Source: Paenibacillus sp. OK003 (lineage in GTDB: Bacteria > Bacillota > Bacilli > Paenibacillales > Paenibacillaceae). From it: 64,000 bases of DNA. Below are positions 6,608 through 14,388 of the stretch, piece after piece; position 1 is the first letter of the stretch; each line of letters starts with the position of its first letter. The position numbers and the translations under genes were made by a program. The notes under the pieces were generated by a model that made no database searches, was not told the DNA's origin, and saw nothing but the letters and a program-made list of their open reading frames with translations. The stretch is taken from the NCBI RefSeq assembly GCF_900109515.1, contig NZ_FOBD01000019.1:62001-126000 (forward strand). The letters are read 5' to 3'.

Positions 6608-9394
6608 TTGAGCACACATCAAATCGGAGTTCCATTGGAAGGGTTTGCAGAGTTTAGCCGCACGGTTGCTGCTGAAGGCGCAGTGCTTTTGAAGAACGAA
6701 GGACAGGCTCTTCCGATTCGAAAAGACGAAAACATTTCATTATTTGGACGGATTCAAGTCAACTATTATCGCAGTGGTACAGGCTCTGGCGGCAGCGTTC
6801 ATGTGGCGTACACAACCAATTTGCTGGATGGTCTGCGCAGCAAAAAGGGACTTACGGTCAATGAAGAATTAGCAGCTGTCTATGAAAAATGGATTGAGGA
6901 AAACCCGTTTGATGACGGTGGAAAAGTATGGGCGGCAGAGCCTTGGAATCAGAAAGAAATGCCTTTAACGGATGAAGTGGTATCCCAAGCCAGAAGTAAA
7001 TCCAGCAAAGCAATCGTGGTGATTGGACGTACAGCAGGCGAAGATCAGGATAATGTGGATGCACCAGGCAGCTACCGGTTGACGGAAGATGAGAAAGCGA
7101 TGCTGAAGCAGGTCACGAACCATTTTGAACAAACAATCGTCGTGTTGAATGTATCGAACATCATGGACATGAGCTGGTTGAATGATGAAAGTTACGTTCA
7201 TCCGATCCAAAGTGTCATTTACTCGTGGCATGGCGGTATGGAGGGGGGTAATGCGATCGCCGATGTACTGGCCGGAGACGTTACACCAAGTGGTAAATTG
7301 ACCGATACGATTGCGTATTCCATTGAAGATTATCCTTCGACAAGCAATTACGGGAATGAGTTCAAGAACCTTTATCAAGAAGATATCTACGTTGGCTACC
7401 GTTTTTTCGAAACGTTTCGACCTGAAAAAGTACAATTTGAATTTGGATACGGCTTGTCCTATACCACATTCACAACCAAGGCAGAGGACGCAAAATGGAT
7501 CTCCCAAGACGGAGAAAATATCATTAAGGTGAATGTAACCGTAACCAATACAGGCACAACCTATGCCGGTAAAGAAGTAGTGCAGATCTATTATGAAGCC
7601 CCACAAGGTCAATTAGGGAAACCTGCAAAAGCCCTGGTGGCATTCGGCAAAACGAATCTGCTTCAGCCGGGTGAGTCTCAGCGCCTGACCGTGAGCTTCC
7701 CTGTCGATTCCATGGCTTCCTATGATGATGCTGGCGTAACAGGACATGCATCGGCATATGTACTTGAGCCAGGAACATATCGTTTGTACGTGGGAACCAG
7801 TGTCAAAAATGTGGAGCATGTCAGCATTGATGGCCAAGATGGCTACGTCGTAGAAACGATTCAACTCGTGGAACAGCTCCAGGAGGCAATGGCACCGACT
7901 GAAAGCTTCACGAGAATGAAGCCGGGAGCGCGCAAAGATGATGGTTCTTACGAGCTGATCTTTGCAGATGTACCGACACGCCAAGTATCCATGGCTGAAC
8001 GAATTGAACAAAGCTTGCCGCAAACGCTGGAGCAAACCGGCAATCAAGGTTACAAGCTGAGAGATGTGAAGGATGGCAAAGTCAGCCTGGAAGCATTTAT
8101 CGCTCAATTGAGTGATCAGGATCTGGCAGCGATCGTAAGAGGCGAAGGCATGAGCAGCCCACTCGTTACATCGGGTACAGCTTCCGCATTTGGCGGCGTG
8201 AGTGACAGTCTGTTCAATTACGGAATCCCTGTTGCATGTACTGCAGATGGCCCATCCGGTATTCGTATGGATAGCGGGGAGAAGGCTACACAAGTTTCTA
8301 TTGGAACTTTGCTGGCGGCAACATGGAATGCAGAACTCGTCGAAGAGCTGTATGTGATGGAAGGCCAGGAATTGCTTAGAAACCAGGTGGATGCACTGCT
8401 CGGGCCTGGATTGAATATTCGCCGGAGTCCGATGAACGGACGTAACTTTGAGTATTTCTCGGAAGATCCGCTGATTTCCGGTGTATTTGCTGCTGCATGT
8501 ACAAAAGGAATCATGAAGGGTGGCTCTAATGCTACGCTGAAGCATTTCGCCTGCAACAATCAGGAGAAACATCGCAGTAAAGTGGATGCTGTTGTATCTG
8601 AACGTGCCTTGCGTGAAATCTATCTGAAAGGGTTCGAGATTGCCGTGAAAGAAGGCGGTGCGAACTCGATCATGACTTCCTACAATCCGATTAATGGACA
8701 TTGGGCAGCTTCGAACTATGATCTGAACACGACCATTCTTCGTGGAGAGTGGGGCTTCCAAGGTATCGTGATGACCGACTGGTGGGCTATTATGAACGAT
8801 GGCGTTGAAGGTGGACCAGCAGATCGGAAAAACACCAACTGGATGGTTCGCGCTCAAAACGACCTGTACATGGTTGTACCTAACTATGGTGCAGAAATCA
8901 ACGGCTGGGATGACAACACGATCGAATCTCTGGAAAATGGGACGTTGACACGTGGCGAGCTTCAGCGCTCGGCCATGAACATTTGTGAGTTCATCATGAA
9001 TGCACCTGTCTTCTCCAGAAAACATGAGATTGTCGAAAATGTCGCTTCATTCCAAGCGAATGCTTCACTTTCCTCAGAGCATGCACAAGTGCTGGCTAAT
9101 AATGCACAGGTTAAACCTGTTGTGGGCGAACCTGTCTACATGAAAGTGGATGATGCAGGCCAATATCGGATTATTGTACAGATCATGTCTCCTGAGCCGG
9201 AACTGGCTCAAAGTGCATGTAATGTGATTCTCAATGATCAATTGATGACAACCATTCAAACCAATGGTACTGAAGGTAAGTGGATCAGACAGAAACTTGT
9301 CAAAGTGGAGCTGGAAGCAGGCTTGTACGAATTGAAGCTGGACTTCACCAAACCGGGTCTGCAGATCGACTGGATCGAATTCAAACAAGTGTAA
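6608..9394 (+). CDS. GH3 beta-glycosidase with reversed (permuted) domain order
   Basis: 928 residues from TTG 6608, supported by AGGAGG 7 bp upstream. The order is inverted relative to ordinary GH3 enzymes. The alpha/beta-sandwich domain comes first (about 20-290, with SWHGGMEGGNAIADVLAGD and FGYGLSYT), then a fibronectin-III-like domain (about 300-420), then the TIM barrel (about 490-790), and a C-terminal extension. Barrel landmarks include DGPSGIR, the NFEYFSEDP segment, LKHFACNNQE, and GIVMTDWW with the predicted nucleophile Asp724. No signal peptide is visible, so it is probably cytoplasmic and acts on imported oligosaccharides. Permuted GH3 beta-glucosidases are known in Firmicutes; exact specificity (glucoside or xyloside) cannot be read from sequence. 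Confidence 0.92.
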   Translation: MSTHQIGVPLEGFAEFSRTVAAEGAVLLKNEGQALPIRKDENISLFGRIQVNYYRSGTGSGGSVHVAYTTNLLDGLRSKKGLTVNEELAAVYEKWIEENPFDDGGKVWAAEPWNQKEMPLTDEVVSQARSKSSKAIVVIGRTAGEDQDNVDAPGSYRLTEDEKAMLKQVTNHFEQTIVVLNVSNIMDMSWLNDESYVHPIQSVIYSWHGGMEGGNAIADVLAGDVTPSGKLTDTIAYSIEDYPSTSNYGNEFKNLYQEDIYVGYRFFETFRPEKVQFEFGYGLSYTTFTTKAEDAKWISQDGENIIKVNVTVTNTGTTYAGKEVVQIYYEAPQGQLGKPAKALVAFGKTNLLQPGESQRLTVSFPVDSMASYDDAGVTGHASAYVLEPGTYRLYVGTSVKNVEHVSIDGQDGYVVETIQLVEQLQEAMAPTESFTRMKPGARKDDGSYELIFADVPTRQVSMAERIEQSLPQTLEQTGNQGYKLRDVKDGKVSLEAFIAQLSDQDLAAIVRGEGMSSPLVTSGTASAFGGVSDSLFNYGIPVACTADGPSGIRMDSGEKATQVSIGTLLAATWNAELVEELYVMEGQELLRNQVDALLGPGLNIRRSPMNGRNFEYFSEDPLISGVFAAACTKGIMKGGSNATLKHFACNNQEKHRSKVDAVVSERALREIYLKGFEIAVKEGGANSIMTSYNPINGHWAASNYDLNTTILRGEWGFQGIVMTDWWAIMNDGVEGGPADRKNTNWMVRAQNDLYMVVPNYGAEINGWDDNTIESLENGTLTRGELQRSAMNICEFIMNAPVFSRKHEIVENVASFQANASLSSEHAQVLANNAQVKPVVGEPVYMKVDDAGQYRIIVQIMSPEPELAQSACNVILNDQLMTTIQTNGTEGKWIRQKLVKVELEAGLYELKLDFTKPGLQIDWIEFKQV

Positions 9395-9495
9395 CGCAGG
9401 ATCGTCTGATCTGTTGTAACTGAACATGACGACTGTTATGATTGTGTTATGAGATCCGGAATTTCTGAACAATCTGGTCAGGAGTGTTGCGAAGG

Positions 9496-9684
9496 ATGAG
9501 AAGGTATAATTTTTGGAGCCCCATTCTGCTAATTGCGGTTGCGCTGATTGTCAGAGGCCTGGTTACCAATCTGGGCGTTCTGTTCGGCATGTCGCATGAT
9601 GCAGCAAGTAATATCGCAATTGTTGCCATGTTGATTGCTGCACTGATCATGTTTAATCGAATGACAAAGGCAAAGCGAAAATGA
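9496..9684 (+). CDS. small two-helix membrane protein, unknown
   Basis: 62 residues from ATG 9496, with AGGAG 11 bp upstream; GTG 9484 and TTG 9487 are possible but overlap the ribosome site. Two hydrophobic segments (about 7-25 and 36-53) are separated by a short loop, with basic residues at both ends (MRRYNF and KAKRK). No family is recognised. The gene lies 100 bp after the permuted GH3 and is followed by a terminator, so it may end the same transcript. Confidence 0.6.
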   Translation: MRRYNFWSPILLIAVALIVRGLVTNLGVLFGMSHDAASNIAIVAMLIAALIMFNRMTKAKRK

Positions 9685-9715
9685 ACTTATAATATTCGAT
9701 ATTAATCAAGAGAGA

Positions 9716-9739
9716 GGCACCCTTAGGGGTGTCTTTTTT
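9716..9739 (+). terminator. Rho-independent terminator
   Basis: GGCACCC (9716-9722), a TTA loop region and GGGTGTC (9727-9733) form a compact stem followed by six T residues. Confidence 0.85.
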
Positions 9740-9744
9740 GTGTA

Positions 9745-9783
9745 TTGACGTTTCATTCATAACGTCTTAGACTGTTTATGAAT
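9745..9783 (+). promoter_or_regulatory. promoter overlapped by inverted repeats
   Basis: TTGACG (9745-9750) and TAGACT (9768-9773) are spaced by 17 bp. GACGTT...AACGTC (arms 9747-9752 and 9761-9766) and ATTCATAA...TTATGAAT (arms 9755-9762 and 9776-9783) overlap it, a layout typical of a repressed sugar-responsive promoter. It would drive the 56-residue open frame and possibly the first fucosidase. Confidence 0.45.
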
Positions 9784-9870
9784 AAAACAATAACATTTTT
9801 ATGATAACGAAAATAACAAATGTGATTACTCCAATGGCTAACCCATCATTTTCCGAAAGGAGACCCATTC

Positions 9871-10041
9871 ATGAAGATTATGGCGGCATGGTTTGCAGGC
9901 AAGCATGAAAAGGCAATGGATGTGGTGAGCAGGATGTGGGGACAGCAGGAGGGTTCGTGGATCGTTCCGCCGAGATTGGTAGAGTCTTCGTGGAACAGGG
10001 ATCGAATGGCATTCAGGAAGCTGACTTTCAACGACAGATGA
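9871..10041 (+). CDS. 56-residue open frame of unknown function
   Basis: ATG 9871 follows GAAAGGAGA with 8-bp spacing, a better ribosome site than that of the neighbouring fucosidase. The product is basic and Trp-rich (MKIMAAWFAGKHEK at the start, WNRDRMAFRKLTFNDR at the end). It has no membrane segment and matches nothing I recognise. It lies between a promoter-like sequence and a GC hairpin, giving it the layout of a small stand-alone gene. It could instead be a leader peptide for the fucosidase 117 bp downstream. Confidence 0.4.
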   Translation: MKIMAAWFAGKHEKAMDVVSRMWGQQEGSWIVPPRLVESSWNRDRMAFRKLTFNDR

Positions 10042-10049
10042 ACATAATG

Positions 10050-10087
10050 AAGGACCGCTGGAGATGCTGTGCTCTGTCGGTCCTTTA
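10050..10087 (+). terminator. hairpin between the small frame and the fucosidase
   Basis: AAGGACCG (10050-10057) pairs perfectly with CGGTCCTT (10078-10085). The T tail is short, so it could be a leaky terminator or a leader hairpin. Confidence 0.4.
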
Positions 10088-10157
10088 TGGCATTTGACGG
10101 AAAGCGGACAGAGAACCGGCATGAGAGGAGAGGAATCCAGTAAATACAACCGATTGG

Positions 10158-11600
10158 GTGAAGGCAGCAGCACAGGTCGTGCCATCACAACGTCAGCTGA
10201 AATGGCAGGAGATGGGGTTCTATGCATTTATTCATTTTACCATGAATACGTTTACAGATCAGGAGTGGGGAACGGGAAATGAAGATCCCGATATCTTTAA
10301 CCCTTCTCATCTGAGTGCCCGGCAATGGGTTCAGGCGTGCAAATCTGCCGGTATGACCGGATTAATTCTCACATGCAAGCATCACGACGGGTTTTGTTTA
10401 TGGCCAAGCCAGTACACGAAACATACGGTAGCCGCCAGCCCTTGGCGAAATGGTGCGGGTGATCTGGTGAAAGAAGTTGCCGATGCCTGCCGTGAAGGCG
10501 GGTTGAAGTTCGGTATCTATCTGTCTCCTTGGGACCGTCATGAAGCATCCTACGGAGATTCAGAGCGATACAATACGTTTTTCAAAAATCAGTTACGTGA
10601 GCTGTTAACCCAATATGGTGAAATTTTCTGCGTGTGGTTCGACGGAGCTTGCGGAGAGGGGCCGAATGGGAAAAGGCAGGTCTACGATTGGGATTCCTAT
10701 TATGCGCTGATCCGGGAGCTGCAGCCAGAGGCTGTAATCTCGGTATGTGGACCGGATGTTCGCTGGTGCGGCAACGAGGCAGGTCATACCCGGACTTCAG
10801 AATGGAGCGTCGTACCTGCTTATTTACAGGATAACGAGAAGATCCAGGAGCAATCCCAGCAGGTGGATGATGGCGAGTTTGCCAGCAGAATTAATACGCA
10901 GGATGCAGATTTGGGGAGTCGGGAGGTGATCCGGCAGCATGAGGGCAAGCTCATCTGGTATCCCGCGGAAGTGAATACGTCCATTCGTCCGGGGTGGTTC
11001 TATCATGCAAGCGAGGACGATCAAGTCAAGTCGCTGGAGGAACTGCTTGGCATCTATGACGGAGCGGTTGGAGGCAATGCTAATTTTCTACTGAACCTTC
11101 CACCAGATCGACGCGGTCTTATTCACGAACAGGATGTTGAGCGGCTGCAGCAGCTCGGGAACTTTTTGCGCAGTACATATCGGCAAAGTCTGGCTGTTGG
11201 AGCGAGGATTCAGGCATCGGACACCATGGATGAAGAACATGCCGCTACCCAGGTATTGTGTGAGGAATCGAGTATGTTCTGGTGCCCATCTGAAGGAACT
11301 GAACTGGCTTGGTTGGAGGTGGAGCTGCCGGAGGAAAAGCGGTTCGACCGAGTCGTTCTCATGGAGCATATCCGTTCAGGTCAACGAATTGAACGTTTTA
11401 CGCTGGAGGCAAAGGGAGAGAGTGGTGCTTGGCAGGAGCTGTATCGCGGCACGATTGTTGGTCACAAACGAATCTGTAGTTTCGAACCTTTTACCGCCAG
11501 AACCATTCGTCTGACCATTCATGAATCCAGATGGTATCCAACGTTATCCTGGCTGGGGGTATATCTGAGCAAACAAGAGGTGCATGAAGCTGGCGATTGA
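10158..11600 (+). CDS. alpha-L-fucosidase, GH29, with C-terminal carbohydrate-binding-like domain
   Basis: 480 residues from GTG 10158. The frame opens only at 10125 and offers no ATG before the conserved QLKWQEMGFYAFIHF motif, so the GTG is the best but weakly supported start. GH29 landmarks are HFTMNTFTDQEWG, the CKHHDGFCLWPS segment, LSPWDRH and VWFDGACG with predicted nucleophile Asp162. The last ~140 residues form a beta-rich F5/8-type-C-like module. No signal peptide is visible. The enzyme would release alpha-linked fucose from imported glycans; sequence cannot fix linkage. AGGAGAGG lies 22 bp before the GTG, so initiation may be inefficient or coupled. Confidence 0.9.
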   Translation: MKAAAQVVPSQRQLKWQEMGFYAFIHFTMNTFTDQEWGTGNEDPDIFNPSHLSARQWVQACKSAGMTGLILTCKHHDGFCLWPSQYTKHTVAASPWRNGAGDLVKEVADACREGGLKFGIYLSPWDRHEASYGDSERYNTFFKNQLRELLTQYGEIFCVWFDGACGEGPNGKRQVYDWDSYYALIRELQPEAVISVCGPDVRWCGNEAGHTRTSEWSVVPAYLQDNEKIQEQSQQVDDGEFASRINTQDADLGSREVIRQHEGKLIWYPAEVNTSIRPGWFYHASEDDQVKSLEELLGIYDGAVGGNANFLLNLPPDRRGLIHEQDVERLQQLGNFLRSTYRQSLAVGARIQASDTMDEEHAATQVLCEESSMFWCPSEGTELAWLEVELPEEKRFDRVVLMEHIRSGQRIERFTLEAKGESGAWQELYRGTIVGHKRICSFEPFTARTIRLTIHESRWYPTLSWLGVYLSKQEVHEAGD

Positions 11601-11742
11601 GCAGTAACATTTGTAGATAAGCCGATTTTGGAATCAACCCATGGAAAATAGAGTAGCAAACGATTATTGGTAATTGTATGATCTTATGGAAAAAGGTATA
11701 TGTAAGGTAGAGCCACACACCAGCAGGAGAGGATGAGAGGAT

Positions 11743-12609
11743 ATGAAAGTAGGACTCAGCACATACAGTCTGCAACAGGCACTGGATGCCAAAGAATTGA
11801 CTGTACCCGACGCCATCCGTTACATCGCCGAGCAGGGCGGAGAACATGTGGAGATTGTTCCGATCGGGTACAGCCTGATCGACCAGCCAGAATTAATTGA
11901 CCAGATTCGCGAGGCTGCCCAAGACGTGGGAATTGATATCTCCAATTACGCAATAGGTGCCAACTTCGTTACAGGAGAAGGCCCGGATGCACTTGAAAAT
12001 GAGATTGCTGCTGTCATGAAGCATGTAGATGTCGCTGCCGCACTTGGCGTTACGAGAATGCGCCATGATGTTGCATTTCGTCCTGCACAGGAAGGCGCTG
12101 TTGCCCAGTTTGAAGCGGACCTGCCTGTTCTGGTGAAGGCCTGTCAGCGAATTGCCGATTACGCTGCGAGTCACGGCATTACCACAAGTGTGGAGAATCA
12201 TGGTTACTATGTGCAGTCCAGTGAGCGAGTCCGACGGTTGGTGCATGAGACGGCACGAGAAAACTTCAAGACAACGCTGGATATCGGTAATTTCCTTTGT
12301 GTAGATGAAGACCCGGTTAGCGCTGTGAAAAACAATATTCCTTATGCATCCATGGTGCACGCCAAAGATTTCTATCGGAGACCTTCCTACCGTAATCCCG
12401 GAGAGGGCTGGTTCCAGACGGCACATGGCAATTACCTGCGCGGAGCGATTGTGGGTCACGGAGATATCGACATGCCTGAAGTATTCCGTGTGTTGAAGCA
12501 ATCCGGTTATGACGGATATATCTCTGTCGAATTCGAAGGTATGGAAAATTGCAAAACAGCATCCCGAATCGCGATGGATAACGTCCGCCGCTTCTGGGAG
12601 GAAGCATAA
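11743..12609 (+). CDS. xylose-isomerase-like TIM-barrel sugar (phosphate) isomerase/epimerase
   Basis: 288 residues after a GGAGAGG/GAGG ribosome region. The AP_endonuc_2 (xylose-isomerase-like) barrel carries the usual divalent-metal ligands: Glu in SVENHG (about 147), Asp in TLDIGNF (about 182), His in MVHAKDF and Glu in VEFEGME near the end. It is a clear paralogue of the gene at 28689 (same MKVGLSTYSL start, same RRFWEEA end, conserved throughout). The substrate is unknown; neighbours suggest a fucose, mannose or uronate-type intermediate. The foldback element and a dehydrogenase gene follow. Confidence 0.87.
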   Translation: MKVGLSTYSLQQALDAKELTVPDAIRYIAEQGGEHVEIVPIGYSLIDQPELIDQIREAAQDVGIDISNYAIGANFVTGEGPDALENEIAAVMKHVDVAAALGVTRMRHDVAFRPAQEGAVAQFEADLPVLVKACQRIADYAASHGITTSVENHGYYVQSSERVRRLVHETARENFKTTLDIGNFLCVDEDPVSAVKNNIPYASMVHAKDFYRRPSYRNPGEGWFQTAHGNYLRGAIVGHGDIDMPEVFRVLKQSGYDGYISVEFEGMENCKTASRIAMDNVRRFWEEA

Positions 12610-12670
12610 GCAGCGACTGTACTACTATATAAGTGGAATCAATTTTTATATGTAAGGCTGAAGTAACAGA

Positions 12671-12789
12671 GGTGAAGTTTGGAACTGTAGGATCGGTAGC
12701 GTCCGCCTTTGTCTGCGGATTTCAACTGCTGAGAGCAGTTGATACAAGAAATCTGTAGACAACAGCGGCCGAAAGTCCAAACATTCACC
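12671..12789. repeat. foldback element, copy A (candidate structured RNA)
   Basis: 119 bp that fold back over their whole length. The outer 13-bp stem is 12671-12683 with 12776-12789 (one bulged A). A 4-bp stem CCGC/GCGG (12703-12706 with 12765-12768) and a 13-bp inner stem (12711-12723 with 12748-12760, two G-U pairs) follow. The apical hairpin is AACTGCT-GAG-AGCAGTT (12724-12740). It has the same arrangement as the copy at 14213-14320, with compensatory base changes. It lies in the otherwise empty gap between the isomerase and the dehydrogenase. Confidence 0.65.
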
Positions 12790-12869
12790 GTAGTTACGTT
12801 AAGCCGATTCTCATATGTTTTGATTCAACTGATATGACCATCATTCAACAGATTATGGAGGGAAAATCC

Positions 12870-13928
12870 ATGTCCAAACTTAAAATTGCCGTGATCGGTG
12901 CAGGATCCATTTCCGATTTTCATTTACAAGCGTATGACAGTAATCCCGAAGTTGAAATATACGCCATATGCGACCTGAATGAGGCACGAGCCCAGGAAGC
13001 GGCGAAAAAATATAACGCTACCCATGTATTCACCGATTATAAGGAACTCCTGGCACTACCTGAAATCCATTCGGTCAGCATCTGTACCTGGAATGATACA
13101 CATGCCGAGATCAGCATTGCAGCTCTGGATGCGGGGAAAAACGTACTTTGCGAGAAGCCGCTCTGTCAGACGGTAGAAGATGCGTTAGAGGTAGAGAAGG
13201 CTGTTCACCGCAGTGGAAAGCTGCTTCAAGTTGGCTTTGTACGCCGCTATAGCGACAATGCGCAGATCCTGAAGAAGTTCATTGATGAAGGCGAGCTGGG
13301 AGAGATCTATTATGCCAAGGCATCCTGTCTGCGGCGTTTGGGCAATCCGGGCGGATGGTTTGCAGATGTGGAGCGTTCTGGCGGCGGCCCATTGATCGAT
13401 ATTGGCGTGCATATTATTGATATCTCCTGGTATCTGATGGGCAAACCGAAGGTGAAAACCGTATCCGCGAATGTCTCCAATCGATTGGGTAACCGTGCCA
13501 ATATCCGTAATCTGTCGTTCTACCAGGCAGCGGACTATGATGCGAACAAAAACACCGTAGAGGATATGGCGAATGCGTTGATTCGTTTCGAGAACGGGGC
13601 CAGCCTGCTGGTGGATGTAAGCTTCACACTGCACGCAAAGCAGGATGAAACCTCGGTCAGACTCTACGGCGATAAAGGTGGAGCCGAACTGGAACCGGAA
13701 ATTTCACTGATCGGTGAGAAATTCGATACCATTTTGAACATGACGCCGCAGGTGGATTTCAAATCCCTTGATTTCGCAGGTTCTTTCCGTAATGAAGTCA
13801 ATCATTTTATCGACAGTACCCAAGGGCGCAAAGAGACGTTAAGCCCCGTTGAGGATGGCGTTGAAATCATGAAAATCCTCTGTGCCATCTACGAGTCCGC
13901 ACGAGAAGGACGAGAGATTTCACTGTAG
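12870..13928 (+). CDS. Gfo/Idh/MocA family NAD(P)-dependent sugar dehydrogenase
   Basis: 352 residues from ATG 12870, which has GGAGGG 8 bp upstream; the earlier in-frame ATG at 12834 lacks a site. The Rossmann motif KIAVIGAGSISDFHL opens the protein. CEKPLCQT (the EKP catalytic-lysine motif) is near residue 97, and GGGPLIDIGVHIIDISWYLMG near 175 contributes the conserved Asp/His of the family. The C-terminal alpha/beta domain is complete. It should oxidise or epimerise an imported sugar or its product, probably in series with the adjacent TIM-barrel isomerase. Substrate unknown. Confidence 0.9.
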   Translation: MSKLKIAVIGAGSISDFHLQAYDSNPEVEIYAICDLNEARAQEAAKKYNATHVFTDYKELLALPEIHSVSICTWNDTHAEISIAALDAGKNVLCEKPLCQTVEDALEVEKAVHRSGKLLQVGFVRRYSDNAQILKKFIDEGELGEIYYAKASCLRRLGNPGGWFADVERSGGGPLIDIGVHIIDISWYLMGKPKVKTVSANVSNRLGNRANIRNLSFYQAADYDANKNTVEDMANALIRFENGASLLVDVSFTLHAKQDETSVRLYGDKGGAELEPEISLIGEKFDTILNMTPQVDFKSLDFAGSFRNEVNHFIDSTQGRKETLSPVEDGVEIMKILCAIYESAREGREISL

Positions 13929-13994
13929 ATAGGGTGTTGCGATCCGAAAATGGAAACGCCGCTCAAAGTAGTGAGGTCTAACAAGTCTATACTT

Positions 13995-14212
13995 GTTGAA
14001 CCAAACATTTCGCCGAAATGGAGTTAGAACCAATCTGAAGAATGCCTGCAATCGAAGTAATAGGCTTATAGGTCTTTATAATTTGAAACTAAACGTTTAA
14101 GCCAAAAACGGAGAGTGCAGAACCAATCTGAAGAATGCACTGCAATCGAAGTGACTGGACTTAATATGTCTTTTTTAGTTGAACGAAACATTTACACGAT
14201 AACGGAGAGGGC
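13995..14212 (+). repeat. two degenerate ~93-bp tandem units upstream of foldback copy B
   Basis: The core GAACCAATCTGAAGAATGC occurs at 14027 and (as the same string) at 14120, exactly 93 bp apart. A third diverged version, GAAACAAATCTGAAG, starts another 93 bp on at 14213. Each unit begins with a TTGAAC/TTGAAAC-AAAC stretch. Units 1 and 2 keep both edges of the foldback element (AATCTGAAGAATGC then TGCAATCGAAGT) but lack the long inner arms, so they look like collapsed copies. No gene is seen in 13929-14388. Confidence 0.6.
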
Positions 14213-14320
14213 GAAACAAATCTGAAGAAGCGAAGCGCTCGCCTTTATCCCCGGATTACCACCATTATAAAGTGAAATTAAAGAAAATCCGGGGATAACA
14301 GCGATCGGAAGATTGTTTTG
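14213..14320. repeat. foldback element, copy B (candidate structured RNA)
   Basis: 108 bp with a 10-bp outer stem (14213-14223 with 14310-14319, one bulged A), a 4-bp stem TCGC/GCGA (14239-14242 with 14301-14304) and a perfect 13-bp inner stem around TATCCCCGGATT (14246-14257) and AATCCGGGGATA (14286-14297). Flanking the stems, blocks such as CGCCTTT and ACAGCG are shared with copy A at 12671-12789, while paired bases differ in step. It ends 69 bp before a fucosidase gene. Confidence 0.65.
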
Positions 14321-14388
14321 ACCGCGCAGTGACCTGTGTAACGCTACCTTTTCAACGTGTGACATTTGATCCGAAGGAGATGAACGGG

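Noticed and set aside
7613..9025. 470-codon open frame on the minus strand, opposite the permuted GH3
   Set aside because: It lies entirely antisense to a well-supported glycosidase, has no ribosome site or domain, and its composition is that of a codon-shadow frame.
10064..10282. 72-codon frame overlapping the start of the first fucosidase
   Set aside because: It overlaps the conserved GH29 N-terminus in another frame and has no family match. It was considered as a frameshifted fucosidase N-terminus, but the GH29 frame is complete without it.
13995..14240. possible CRISPR array
   Set aside because: Repeats are degenerate, 93 bp apart, only three in number, and no cas genes are near.
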